Notes: generated by a model not told the origin, from the letters alone. A stretch of 64,000 nt of DNA from Labrenzia sp. R4_2 (GCF_017743865.1 NZ_JAGHRJ010000001.1:806001-870000); one strand, 5' to 3'. Shown: positions 55,215-63,778, counted from the first letter of the stretch. Numbers and translations are program-made.

Positions 55215-56246
55215 GTGAGCGACATCCTGTTTGAAAAGCGCGGCAAGGCCGGATTTGTCACCCTCAACCGGCCGAAGGCGCTGAATGCGCTAACCCATCC
55301 GATGTGCTCTGCGCTGGCGGCTCAGCTGACCGCGTGGGCGGAGGATCCGGACGTTGCCCATGTGGTGATCACCGGGGCCGGTGAAAAAGCATTCTGCGCC
55401 GGCGGTGACATCCGCAGCATCTATGATGCGAAGATGGCCGGCGAGATGGAGGGGCTCGGAGAGTTCTTCAAGGAAGAGTACCTCCTCAACGCGCAAATCA
55501 AGGCGTATCCCAAGCCCTATATCGCGCTCATCAATGGCATTGTTATGGGCGGTGGCGTTGGCGTATCTGCTCATGGCAGCCACCGCGTCGGAACAGAAAA
55601 GACGATGTTCGCCATGCCGGAAACCGGGATCGGTTTTTTCCCGGATGTAGGCGGCACGTATTTTCTTCCGCGCATGCCCAAGAAAACCGGTGTCTACTGC
55701 GCCTTGTCCGCTGGCCGTTTGAAGCAGGGCGATGCGCTGGCAACGGGCGTGCTGACCCATGCCATCAAGGAAACGGACTTGCCGGCAATAGAAGCTGCGC
55801 TTGAGGAAAGCAGCGATGTGGATGCAGTGCTCAGCCGATATGCTGTTGTAGCTGAACCCGGTCCCTTGATGGCCGCTGCTGATACGATTGAGCGCTGCTT
55901 TTCAGAAGACAGTGTGAATGCAATTTTGGCGAAACTGGATGAGAGCGGCGACGAGTTCGCATTGAAGGCTGCTCAGGCAATCCGGCAAAAATCCCCGACC
56001 AGCGTGCTGATTGCCTTTGAGCAAATGCAGCGCGGCGGGGAGTTGAGTTTCAACGAATGCATGAAACTCGAATACCGTATTGTCTCCGAAATCCTCAAAG
56101 GCTCAGAGTTCTACGAAGGCGTGCGCGCGGTGCTTGTCGACAAGGATCAAGACCCGAAATGGTCTCCCTCAAGTCTTGATCAAGTGGACAAGGAAGACCT
56201 GGCAGCGTATTTCCGGGAACCGGCAGGCGGAGACTTGCCGCTCTAA
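55215..56246 (+). CDS. 3-hydroxyisobutyryl-CoA hydrolase
   Basis: A 343-residue crotonase-fold enzyme releasing 3-hydroxyisobutyrate in valine catabolism. FCAGGDIRSIYDAKM, MGGGVGVSAHGSHRVGTEKT and MPETGIGFFPDVGGTYFLPR are the family signatures; the ETGIG glutamate and the later aspartate are the catalytic pair. KLEYRIVSEILKGSEFYEGV and DKDQDPKWSPSSLDQV are typical of HIBCH rather than simple enoyl-CoA hydratases. The start is a GTG with TGAGGA upstream. It is 54 bp after the dehydrogenase, likely the same operon. Confidence 0.92.
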   Translation: MSDILFEKRGKAGFVTLNRPKALNALTHPMCSALAAQLTAWAEDPDVAHVVITGAGEKAFCAGGDIRSIYDAKMAGEMEGLGEFFKEEYLLNAQIKAYPKPYIALINGIVMGGGVGVSAHGSHRVGTEKTMFAMPETGIGFFPDVGGTYFLPRMPKKTGVYCALSAGRLKQGDALATGVLTHAIKETDLPAIEAALEESSDVDAVLSRYAVVAEPGPLMAAADTIERCFSEDSVNAILAKLDESGDEFALKAAQAIRQKSPTSVLIAFEQMQRGGELSFNECMKLEYRIVSEILKGSEFYEGVRAVLVDKDQDPKWSPSSLDQVDKEDLAAYFREPAGGDLPL

Positions 56247-56264
56247 CGCACAAACGGACCGGCC

Positions 56265-56684
56265 ATGATCACGAGCTTTCAGGACCTCTTCTATTCGCGC
56301 CCGCCCTGGAGCACCGTGCTGATCTGGTATCTGCGCGCGATGGCACTGCTTCTGATGGGCGGAGGCGTCATCTATTGGGCCCGGATCATTGGCATCGTTG
56401 AATGGCGCGGCATGTGGTTCTGGGAAATGCCGATTGCCATTCAAGGTGCCGTTGTTTTCTTCGCGGTGCTGGACCTTGTGGCGGCGATCGGCCTTTGGCT
56501 GACCGTATCCTGGGGAACGGTCATGTGGATCTTCCGGTGCTTTTGCCAGATCGTCATGCACACGGCCTTTTCTGATCTTTATGGCCGCCGTCCCTATGAG
56601 ATCGCCTTCTACCTTTTGACCATATTGATCTTTGCGGGGCTCACCTATCTGATGCGCCGCGAGAACCGAACGGCCGCGGCTTGA
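56265..56684 (+). CDS. DUF6163 membrane protein
   Basis: A 139-residue protein with four predicted membrane segments (ALLLMGGGVIYWARIIGIV, AIQGAVVFFAVLDLVAAIGL, VMWIFRCFCQIVMHTAF, AFYLLTILIFAGLTYLM). It begins MITSFQDLFYSRPPWSTVLI. It matches the uncharacterised alphaproteobacterial DUF6163 family. It is inserted between two valine-pathway genes, 18 bp after HIBCH. Its function is unknown and a metabolic link is only positional. Confidence 0.75.
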   Translation: MITSFQDLFYSRPPWSTVLIWYLRAMALLLMGGGVIYWARIIGIVEWRGMWFWEMPIAIQGAVVFFAVLDLVAAIGLWLTVSWGTVMWIFRCFCQIVMHTAFSDLYGRRPYEIAFYLLTILIFAGLTYLMRRENRTAAA

Positions 56685-56799
56685 TGCAGAGGGTTGTGCT
56701 GGTGCCAGCTGACTCAACTTTTGAAGGGCTTGGTCCGGAGCATCAACAAGCCGGCCTATAAAACTGAAAATACGAAAAGAATCGTCACGGGAGAAAACA

Positions 56800-57690
56800 A
56801 TGGCAACCACGGTTGGCTTTATCGGTCTTGGGAACATGGGCGGCCCAATGGCCATCAATCTTGCAAAGGCAGGGCACCGGGTCCTGGGCTTTGACATGTC
56901 GAAGGCAGCCATCGACGCTCTTGTAGCTGAAGGCGGCGAGGCAGCATCCGACGTCGCTCAACTGGCCTCTGAGGCCGATGTCGTTGTGTCCATGCTCCCG
57001 GCGGGCAAGCATGTCCGTCAAGTCTACATGGGCGAAGGTGGCATTCTGGACAACGCGAAGGCCGGAACCCTTCTGATTGATTCCTCCACGATTGATGTCG
57101 ACAGCGCGCGGGCGGTAAGCGCTGCAGCGGCGGATAAGTCCATGCCAATGGTCGATGCGCCGGTTTCCGGTGGTGTTGCTGGAGCAGCTGGTGGAACGCT
57201 GACATTCATGGTCGGCGGAGAAGACAGCGCCTTTGAAGCAGCCAAGCCCTATCTCGATATCATGGGCAAGACGATCGTCCATGCAGGCGGGGCAGGAACC
57301 GGGCAGGCGGCCAAGATTTGCAACAACATGATCCTGGGCATTTCCATGATTGGCGTCTCGGAGGCTTTTGTGCTTGCAGAGCGCCTTGGCCTTGATGCGC
57401 AGAAGCTGTTCGACATTTGCTCAACCGCATCCGGTCAGTGCTGGTCGCTGACATCCTATTGTCCGGTGCCCGGACCGTTGCCCACATCTCCTGCCAACCG
57501 GGACTACCAGCCAGGCTTTGCCGCGGGCATGATGTTGAAAGATTTAAAATTGGCTCAGGAGGCCGCGCATTCCTCGGGCGCAGCGACACCGATGGGTGCA
57601 GAAGCCGCGTCGCTCTATTCGCTCTTCTGCAACCAGGGCGGGGAATCCCTGGATTTCTCTGCTATTGTCAAATTTCTCAGGGGCTCATAG
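56800..57690 (+). CDS. mmsB: 3-hydroxyisobutyrate dehydrogenase
   Basis: A 296-residue NAD-dependent enzyme oxidising 3-hydroxyisobutyrate to methylmalonate semialdehyde. VGFIGLGNMGGPMAINLAKA is the dinucleotide fold, DAPVSGGVAGAAGGTLTFMV the substrate-binding loop and the catalytic lysine is in GTGQAAKICNNMI. DYQPGFAAGMMLKDLKLAQE is characteristic of HIBADH. GGGAG precedes the ATG. It completes the valine cluster; methylmalonate semialdehyde dehydrogenase is not in the window. Confidence 0.95.
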   Translation: MATTVGFIGLGNMGGPMAINLAKAGHRVLGFDMSKAAIDALVAEGGEAASDVAQLASEADVVVSMLPAGKHVRQVYMGEGGILDNAKAGTLLIDSSTIDVDSARAVSAAAADKSMPMVDAPVSGGVAGAAGGTLTFMVGGEDSAFEAAKPYLDIMGKTIVHAGGAGTGQAAKICNNMILGISMIGVSEAFVLAERLGLDAQKLFDICSTASGQCWSLTSYCPVPGPLPTSPANRDYQPGFAAGMMLKDLKLAQEAAHSSGAATPMGAEAASLYSLFCNQGGESLDFSAIVKFLRGS

Positions 57691-57846
57691 TAAATCAAAG
57701 ATTAAATCGGCCTCTAAAACACCTTGTGGAAGTTAATATTTGATTCAGTGTGTCTCTTAAGCGGATTTTAGAATCGCTTCTGTAGATTGTGCATCAAGGC
57801 GGGAAAATATCCGTCGAATGACAGGTACAAAAAGAGGCGCAATCAC

Positions 57847-58362
57847 ATGATCACCGCAAGTAGGGCAGTCGATGCTGTGTCACAGGGTGAAGAGGAAGAA
57901 GTGGCCATCAAGCCGCTCTACCTCGAGGCTCTTACACTTGTAGAACGTTTGCACCGGCGTTTGCTGGACGTCATCAAGGACGAGTTCGACCGCATGGGCC
58001 GGTCGGATGTCAACAGCGTTCAGGCGTTGTTGCTGTTCAACATTGGCGATGCCGAGCTGACCGCTGGTGAACTGCGGACCCGTGGATACTATCTCGGTTC
58101 CAACGTGTCCTATAATCTGAAGAAACTGGTCGAGACCGGTTACATTCACCACCAGCGCTCGCGCATGGACCGCCGGTCTGTCCGGGTAAGCCTGACCGAC
58201 AAGGGCCAGGAAGTGGCAAAGATCGTCAATGATCTTTATGAGCGCCATATTCTGTCCGTTGAGCAGGTTGGTGAAATCGGCCCGCAAGACTTTGTTACAC
58301 TGAACAAGTCGCTGCGCCGTCTCGAGCGGTTCTGGACCGACCAAATTCTATATCGCCTCTGA
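57847..58362 (+). CDS. ldtR: MarR-type regulator LdtR
   Basis: A 171-residue winged-helix regulator. LTAGELRTRGYYLGSNVSYN is the recognition region and RSRMDRRSVRVSLTDKGQEV the wing. The sequence and its position next to an L,D-transpeptidase gene match LdtR, known in Liberibacter and Sinorhizobium as a stress-responsive regulator that activates ldtP. The ATG at 57847 (MITASRAVDAV) has GAGG upstream; an upstream start at 57787 gives an unconserved extension. A strong terminator follows. Confidence 0.87.
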   Translation: MITASRAVDAVSQGEEEEVAIKPLYLEALTLVERLHRRLLDVIKDEFDRMGRSDVNSVQALLLFNIGDAELTAGELRTRGYYLGSNVSYNLKKLVETGYIHHQRSRMDRRSVRVSLTDKGQEVAKIVNDLYERHILSVEQVGEIGPQDFVTLNKSLRRLERFWTDQILYRL

Positions 58363-58671
58363 TCAATTCACGGCGTATCCAGATGACAAAGCACCGCCCA
58401 AGTGGCGGTGCTTTTGTTTTTGGGCACTTAATCGGCTGACAAATTCGTGATCGGCTTGCGGTCGGCCGAATCCGACATCATGTGGACACAAAGGAATGGC
58501 CTCTAGGCCGTTATATCGTGGCGGGTGAGCAGTCTTTGAATTTGTTAACCTTGCTGCAGTACCCATAATGGTCGTGAGCCGGTAATCTGCCGGCGAGGTC
58601 AACGACCGTTGAACCGGATTGACGATGAATGCGCCGGACGGCGCCTTGTACACAGCACTGTGGGGTCGGCA
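58363..58671. promoter_or_regulatory. ldtR terminator and ldtP upstream region
   Basis: This 309-bp gap contains an intrinsic terminator at its start (58388-58419) and then about 250 bp that must hold the ldtP promoter and presumably the LdtR sites. The region is GC-moderate, with short inverted repeats (GCCGG near 58580). I cannot define the operator by eye. Confidence 0.5.
58388..58419 (+). terminator. ldtR terminator
   Basis: AAAGCACCGCC (58388-58398), loop CAAGT and GGCGGTGCTTT (58404-58414) form a perfect 11-bp stem followed by TGTTTT. It separates ldtR from ldtP transcription, so ldtP needs its own promoter. Confidence 0.88.
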
Positions 58672-59973
58672 ATGACACTTTTTTCCGCTTCGGCTGGGAC
58701 AAAGTCTTCTTTCAAGTTGAACGCCAAATTTTGGAAAAACGGGCTGATGCTCCTTGGTTTGGCCGCGCCAGTAGTGGTCACGGGATCTGCGTCTGCGCAG
58801 CAGTCTTTCCGGACTGCGGGGCAGGACCTTGAATGGGCCGACAGCTTCGATATCGCAACGGACAACATCACCGAGGTGAAGTCATACGCCCCGACCTTGT
58901 CTCCGACGACGGTCGACTACATCGGTGCTGCCATCACACGCTATCAGTCGATCGTGCAAATGGGTGGATGGGGCACGGTGGCCACGGGCGGCAAAGCGCT
59001 GCGCATCGGCATGAAGGACCCGCGCGTTGTGCAGTTGCGCCAGCGTCTCATTATTTCTGGTGATTTGGAGCAGCAGTCCGGGCTCTCCGACACCTTCGAT
59101 TCTTATGTTGATGCGGCCCTGCGTCGTTTCCAGCTTCGTCACGGCTTGATTCCGGACGGGGTGATGGGCGAAAGCACTGTTGAGGCGCTCAACATCCCGG
59201 CCTACGTGCGCTTGCGCCAGCTCGAAACCAACCTGGTCCGGGTCCGGTCTATGTCCGGCAATCTCGGTGACCGGTATGTGATGGTGAACATTCCGGCGGC
59301 TGAGATCGAAGCGGTAGAAGATGGCCGTGTCCGTTCGCGACATACCGCCGTCGTCGGCAAGATCGACCGTCAAACGCCGATCCTGAACAGCAAGATTTAC
59401 GAGCTGAACTTCAACCCTTATTGGACCGTGCCTGTTTCCATCATCCGCAAGGACCTGATCCCGAAGATGAAGGAAGACCCGGAATATCTGTCTCGCAACA
59501 AGATCCGGATCTTCAACTGGCGCGACAACCAGGAAGTGGCGTGGCAGCAGATTGACTGGAATACGGACGAAGCGACACAGTACCGCTTCACTCAGGATCC
59601 AGGACAAGAAAACTCACTTGGGTCCGTGCGGATCAACTTCCACAACAAACACCAGGTCTATCTTCACGATACGCCGTCCAAGACCTTGTTTGGTGAAGAC
59701 TACCGGTTCCACTCATCCGGTTGCGTGCGCGTTCAAAACGTCCGGGAATTGGTGACCTGGCTGCTGCAATCCACGACACCGGATTGGGACCGCACCAAGG
59801 TCGATTCAGTCATTCGCACCGGTGAACGGGAAGACGTCAAGCTGAAGCGCTCGATCCCGCTTTACATGACTTACGTGACAGCCTGGGCGAACTCAGACGG
59901 CGTGGTTCATTTCCGCGAAGACATCTACAATCGGGATGACCTCAGCGGCACAGGCGAGCAAGCCCGCCTCTAG
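58672..59973 (+). CDS. ldtP: L,D-transpeptidase LdtP (YkuD family) with peptidoglycan-binding domain
   Basis: A 433-residue exported enzyme making 3-3 peptidoglycan cross-links or attaching proteins to the wall. The signal anchor is NGLMLLGLAAPVVVTGSASA. A PG_binding_1 domain contains LRIGMKDPRVVQLRQRLIIS and FQLRHGLIPDGVMGESTVEA. The YkuD domain carries VYLHDTPSKTLFGEDYRFHS, with the active-site cysteine in HSSGCVRVQN. The start at MTLFSASAG is preceded by GGGGT. It is the expected target of LdtR. Confidence 0.9.
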   Translation: MTLFSASAGTKSSFKLNAKFWKNGLMLLGLAAPVVVTGSASAQQSFRTAGQDLEWADSFDIATDNITEVKSYAPTLSPTTVDYIGAAITRYQSIVQMGGWGTVATGGKALRIGMKDPRVVQLRQRLIISGDLEQQSGLSDTFDSYVDAALRRFQLRHGLIPDGVMGESTVEALNIPAYVRLRQLETNLVRVRSMSGNLGDRYVMVNIPAAEIEAVEDGRVRSRHTAVVGKIDRQTPILNSKIYELNFNPYWTVPVSIIRKDLIPKMKEDPEYLSRNKIRIFNWRDNQEVAWQQIDWNTDEATQYRFTQDPGQENSLGSVRINFHNKHQVYLHDTPSKTLFGEDYRFHSSGCVRVQNVRELVTWLLQSTTPDWDRTKVDSVIRTGEREDVKLKRSIPLYMTYVTAWANSDGVVHFREDIYNRDDLSGTGEQARL

Positions 59974-60002
59974 GTACATACGCAAGTCATGAATGGTTCT
60001 GG

Positions 60003-60029
60003 AACGCCGGTCTTGATGAGGCCGGCGTT
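60003..60029 (+). terminator. Weak terminator-like hairpin after ldtP
   Basis: AACGCCGG (60003-60010) and CCGGCGTT (60022-60029) form an 8-bp stem with an 11-base loop, followed by TCGTGTC. It lies 30 bp after the ldtP stop. The U-tract is poor, so termination is partial at best. Confidence 0.45.
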
Positions 60030-60085
60030 TCGTGTCTATTGAGGCAGAAGAAGGACCTTTTGAACCAGCAAAGGATTCAGGCCGG

Positions 60086-60319
60086 ATGAATCGCGGTCCG
60101 AGGGCAGGCGAAATCTATATCGAGTTCAGGCCGATGGGAAAGCAGGTGCAGGTCACGGCGATAGATGCTGCGACTGGCGTCGAAGTGTCGATGTTCGGCC
60201 CGTCTTCTGCTTTGCAAAGTGACTTGCAAAAGCTTGCCGTCCGCAAGCTAAAACGCCGGGTCAAGCAGGTGCGTGCAGCTGAACTTGCTAACAAGGACCG
60301 GGACCCGACACTGTATTGA
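60086..60319 (+). CDS. Small DUF6898-like protein
   Basis: A 77-residue protein containing GEIYIEFRPMGKQVQVTAID, AATGVEVSMFGPSSALQSDL and QKLAVRKLKRRVKQV, matching a small alphaproteobacterial family of unknown function. It has no membrane segment and a basic C-terminal half. I use the ATG at 60086; the frame runs up to a GTG at 60032 that abuts the preceding hairpin and has no ribosome-binding site. It converges on siaD. Confidence 0.7.
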   Translation: MNRGPRAGEIYIEFRPMGKQVQVTAIDAATGVEVSMFGPSSALQSDLQKLAVRKLKRRVKQVRAAELANKDRDPTLY

Positions 60320-60395
60320 AACGTGCAGTGGCGATACTTTTTGTGATTTGAAAACGAGATATCTGGACGGGCATTGGCCGCGATAGTGCATGCCG

Positions 60396-61217
60396 TTAGT
60401 CGACGGCTTCAGCGGTTTCCAGAAGACGGGCCTTAGCTGTTATTACCTTGTTCCGGCCCGCGCCTTTGGCTTCATAGAGCGCGTCATCTGCATCTTTGAA
60501 CAACAGATCAATGGCGTCAGCGCCGGTCGCCTTGCATGCTGGATTGGGCCCTACCATGGTGGCTACCCCAAAACTCGCGGTCAAAGAGAAGCTCGTGCCA
60601 CCTTCTTTGATAACTATCTCAGAGAGTGTTTTGCGAAGACGGTCTGCCAAACCTGAGGCATTTTCAGAATTTGTCCGCGGCATCAGAAGACTGAACTCTT
60701 CGCCGCCCCACCGGCACACGACGTCGCTTTGCCGGAGACTGTTTTCAAGAGTACGCGCGACAACCCGCAGCGCTTCGTCACCGGCAGCATGCCCATATGT
60801 ATCGTTGATGGACTTGAAATGGTCGATGTCCAAAAGCGCAACACTCAGCGGTGCTTCTGTCCGGCTGCGCGCTTTGAGTTCGTGATTGCAGAGTTCCAGA
60901 AAATGGCCGCGATTGAAAACCTGCGTGAGGCCGTCCGTAATGGCCTGCATGCGGAATTGCTCGGCGAGTTCCGCGCGGGCTTTGACTTCGCCTTCCAAGC
61001 GTTCCTTGACCGCGATCAGCTCCTCCTGCATCCGGTCGCAAAGGCGCACCATCCGCTTCTGGTCCTTGACTGCCCGTTTATAAGCCGTCGTGAGCGTTTT
61101 TATGAGGTCAGTCGTTTCCTCCAGGCCGTCAAGGATCGTGCTGGCATGTTCCAGCACGCGGTCTTCGCTGTCGAAGAGCGTAAAATCTGACTCGGCTTTT
61201 CTGGAGGTCTCGGTCAT
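60396..61217 (-). CDS. siaD: Diguanylate cyclase SiaD-like (GGDEF)
   Basis: A 273-residue cytosolic cyclase. An N-terminal helical region (VLEHASTILDGLEETTDLIK, VKERLEGEVKARAELAEQFR) leads to a GGDEF domain: AITDGLTQVFNRGHFLELCN, VALLDIDHFKSINDTYGHAA and RWGGEEFSLLMPR. The product-inhibition I-site RQSD lies five residues before GGEEF. Its ATG overlaps the siaC stop by 4 bases (ATGA), so it is translationally coupled to the protein that activates it in the P. aeruginosa Sia system. The gene name is by operon context and architecture. Confidence 0.85.
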   Translation of the reverse strand: MTETSRKAESDFTLFDSEDRVLEHASTILDGLEETTDLIKTLTTAYKRAVKDQKRMVRLCDRMQEELIAVKERLEGEVKARAELAEQFRMQAITDGLTQVFNRGHFLELCNHELKARSRTEAPLSVALLDIDHFKSINDTYGHAAGDEALRVVARTLENSLRQSDVVCRWGGEEFSLLMPRTNSENASGLADRLRKTLSEIVIKEGGTSFSLTASFGVATMVGPNPACKATGADAIDLLFKDADDALYEAKGAGRNKVITAKARLLETAEAVD

Positions 61218-61612
61218 GCGTCCTCTGTTTCCGGCTTCAAGTTGAATGTGGCATGTTCGAAGTCTTCCGCAAAGTCCTCGCCCATCTCCTCCATCATGTC
61301 GTCTTCCGGATCAAAGTACCAGTTGATGGTGATGGTCTTGCCGTCTTCAGCAGCCTCTTCCAGCATCTGAAAGAGGTTCATGATGGCTTTGGCGCTTGAA
61401 GAATTGAAATAGATGAACCGCATGTCGACCGTCAGCGCTTGTCCTTCAGAGGCAGCCACGTGTTCGGCAACGGCCTGAAACACCGGACCGAAGAAAGCGC
61501 TTGCATCTTCCGGGTAGCTTTCACCGGACATGGACAGCGTGCCGTTTGCAGCATCCAAATGGACTTCCGGGGAGCGGGAGGTTGCTTCGATCTTAAGAGA
61601 CGTATCTGTCAT
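61214..61612 (-). CDS. siaC: SiaC-family regulatory phosphoprotein (DUF1987)
   Basis: A 132-residue protein of the DUF1987/SiaC family: SPEVHLDAANGTLSMSGESY, PEDASAFFGPVFQAVAEHV, VDMRFIYFNSSSAKAIMNLF and ITINWYFDPEDDMMEEMGED. In P. aeruginosa unphosphorylated SiaC binds and activates SiaD, and SiaB phosphorylates Thr68. Here the motif reads F-N70-S71-S72-S73-A-K, so the acceptor would be a serine. The gene is third of four in siaABCD order, 18 bp after siaB. Confidence 0.85.
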   Translation of the reverse strand: MTDTSLKIEATSRSPEVHLDAANGTLSMSGESYPEDASAFFGPVFQAVAEHVAASEGQALTVDMRFIYFNSSSAKAIMNLFQMLEEAAEDGKTITINWYFDPEDDMMEEMGEDFAEDFEHATFNLKPETEDA

Positions 61613-61630
61613 TTTGTTCTCGTTCTCTCT

Positions 61631-62182
61631 TTAGATGAATGCTTTGAGCACGAAGAATTTGCGATTGCCTTCGATTTCATGGAAATCGAATTCCAGCGGC
61701 TGGGTGGCCCGCCGTGCGATCTCCAGAAGGCCGATAGACCCACCTTCGCTTTGCTCTTCCGGTTCTTCGCGCAACTTCGTTCGATAATGCTTGCGCAGAG
61801 TCACTTCGTCCATGCTGGCAATTTCTTCAAGACGGGTTCGCAATTGGTCGGCCTCGGAGCCGGGCACCGGGTTGCCGCAAATCACGAAGAACCGCTCATG
61901 TTCATGACCGAAGGCAACGACGCCGCCGGAAAGACGGTCGGCCTTGGTTTCTGAGAGGAATTCCTGCTCATCAGAATACCGGATGATGTTTTGGACCTGC
62001 TCCACAAAGACAGAAAAGACCCGTTTGGCCACTTTGCTTTCGGCGTTCTTCAACTCCATTTGCTGCTTTACGGAATTGCCGAGCGACTCAAGAAGGTGCT
62101 CCGAAAGGTAACCCGAGTATGCAAACAGCATTTTCCGGTCGCTGAGTTCCTGTTTGAATGAATACATGTCGTTTGCGAGCAC
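61631..62182 (-). CDS. siaB: SiaB-family protein kinase (DUF6272)
   Basis: A 183-residue protein with the HATPase-like pattern of SiaB kinases: an N-terminal FKQELSDRKMLFAYSGYLSE, then KRVFSVFVEQVQNIIRYSDE (the N-box-like helix), GVVAFGHEHERFFVICGNPV, and SIGLLEIARRATQPLEFDFH at the C-terminus. It should phosphorylate SiaC and switch off SiaD activation. The start is a GTG with GGAGG five bases upstream, located in the siaA stop region (9-bp gap). Confidence 0.82.
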   Translation of the reverse strand: MLANDMYSFKQELSDRKMLFAYSGYLSEHLLESLGNSVKQQMELKNAESKVAKRVFSVFVEQVQNIIRYSDEQEFLSETKADRLSGGVVAFGHEHERFFVICGNPVPGSEADQLRTRLEEIASMDEVTLRKHYRTKLREEPEEQSEGGSIGLLEIARRATQPLEFDFHEIEGNRKFFVLKAFI

Positions 62183-62191
62183 TTCGGCCTC

Positions 62192-63778
62192 CTACTCAGC
62201 TGCCTGCTTGTGCGCTGGATTGTTTGAACGTGGCGTCACCGCCAGAACCGTGTAGTCGTCCCGCGCGGGCTCTGAGCCGCGATAGTCTTCCAGGACAGAT
62301 TTCAGCTTTGAAAGCTGCGTTTCGAGATCTGCGTAGGCATTGGCCTCCAGAACTTCGAACAGGCGTTTCCGGCCAAAGGCGCGTTTGCGTTCGCCGCCAA
62401 TGTGATCGGTTGCTCCGTCCGTCGCCAGATAGAAGGTTTCGTCTTCTTCGACGTCCAGGTGATGCACCTTGAAGCTTTCCGGGCGGCGGAGGCTGCGATA
62501 ACCGAGACGGTGCCGGTCTGCCGGGATCCGCTTGATGCCGTCAGAGGATTGGACGTAGAGCGGTATGCCTGCCCCGACGAAGGTGAGGGTGTTTTCGGCG
62601 GGGTCATAGATTGCCAAGGCAGCTTCAAAGCCATCATCGGACGTTTGGTTATCGTTCCCCGCATCCGAAGGCCGATCTTGACCGAGCCGTTGACGAACAC
62701 CCCGATCGAGATCCAGCATCAATCGCTCAGGATCCGCGAGTTCTCCAAGGTCCAGGAGTTTTTTCAATTCTGAAGAGACAACCATGGTCAAAAGCGCGCC
62801 GGGAACACCGTGCCCGGTGCAGTCGGCAACGAAAAACACCGTTTTGCCATCGACTTCCGAAGACCAAACGAAGTCGCCGCTGACGACCTGCAGAGGCTCC
62901 CACAGCATCGCAGCATCCTTGACCGATGTGCGCATGTCCGTGACATCGGCAAGCACACCTTGTTGGATCTTGCGGGCGTAGTGGATGCTTTCCAGGAGCT
63001 GCTCATTGGCCTCTTTCAGCTCTATCCCGCGCTTTTCCGAGATGCCCAACGTCTTTTGAAGTTGCGCCATTGTTTCACGTATTTTGCGGGCCATCGGTTG
63101 GAAGATGAAAACAATTTCCAAAAGGATCAGAAGCAGTGTCAGAGCCCACATTGCCGTGATGAAGCGATCCAACGCATGAAGAGACTCTTCGCCCTCATCC
63201 TGAAACACACGCACAAGTGTGTTCAGTTTCACCGGCAGTTCCAGATTGGCCATCCGCACGATTGCGTCGATGTCCTCTTGCCGGGGCGGTTCTGATTGTG
63301 CAACAGAAACTGCTCGGTTGATGAAGTCCCGCAGCAAGGGATCAAGCGGATAATTGCCGCCAAAAAACGCGCCCTGGAGAGCCGGCGAGAGATCGCCCTG
63401 CGGAACATCCTCAGCAGCGCCAACATGGCAGCTGATGCCCTCGCCAAGTGCCATCTTGATCCGGTCGATATCCGTTGAAAGAAGTGCCGTATGGGCGCGC
63501 ATCATCTGGTCGGCGCAGCCTATGAGCGTAAAATTTGGGCTCGCCCCGTTGACGCGCTCAAACCGACTCATGTCCTGAGCGACCATCGCGATACGTTGGC
63601 TGAGCATGCGCTGCCGACCTGCCAAGTTTACTTCGGCACCGATGCGATGCTGGTCAGCAAGAAACCTTGTATCCGCAACCCAGATAGCAGTCACGGCGAA
63701 AGCAATGAGACCCAACCCGAGGCTATAGGCCATGGTGGGCAGGTTCTGCTTGTCTTTCAGCCAGTCAAGTATCTTCAT
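62192..63778 (-). CDS. siaA: SiaA-like membrane PP2C phosphatase with PilJ-type sensor
   Basis: A 528-residue sensor-phosphatase. Residues 15-35 form a first membrane segment (YSLGLGLIAFAVTAIWVADT). It is followed by a PilJ/NIT-type periplasmic helical domain with the hallmark NLAGRQRMLSQRIAMVAQDM, and a second membrane segment near residue 215 (ALTLLLILLEIVFIF). A coiled coil (ELKEANEQLLESIHYARKIQ) leads to the SpoIIE/PP2C domain: GDFVWSSEVDGKTVFFVADC, TGHGVPGALLTMV, ATDGATDHIGG and ARDDYTVLAV. It should dephosphorylate SiaC in response to a periplasmic signal. It is the first gene of siaABCD. Confidence 0.85.
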   Translation of the reverse strand: MKILDWLKDKQNLPTMAYSLGLGLIAFAVTAIWVADTRFLADQHRIGAEVNLAGRQRMLSQRIAMVAQDMSRFERVNGASPNFTLIGCADQMMRAHTALLSTDIDRIKMALGEGISCHVGAAEDVPQGDLSPALQGAFFGGNYPLDPLLRDFINRAVSVAQSEPPRQEDIDAIVRMANLELPVKLNTLVRVFQDEGEESLHALDRFITAMWALTLLLILLEIVFIFQPMARKIRETMAQLQKTLGISEKRGIELKEANEQLLESIHYARKIQQGVLADVTDMRTSVKDAAMLWEPLQVVSGDFVWSSEVDGKTVFFVADCTGHGVPGALLTMVVSSELKKLLDLGELADPERLMLDLDRGVRQRLGQDRPSDAGNDNQTSDDGFEAALAIYDPAENTLTFVGAGIPLYVQSSDGIKRIPADRHRLGYRSLRRPESFKVHHLDVEEDETFYLATDGATDHIGGERKRAFGRKRLFEVLEANAYADLETQLSKLKSVLEDYRGSEPARDDYTVLAVTPRSNNPAHKQAAE

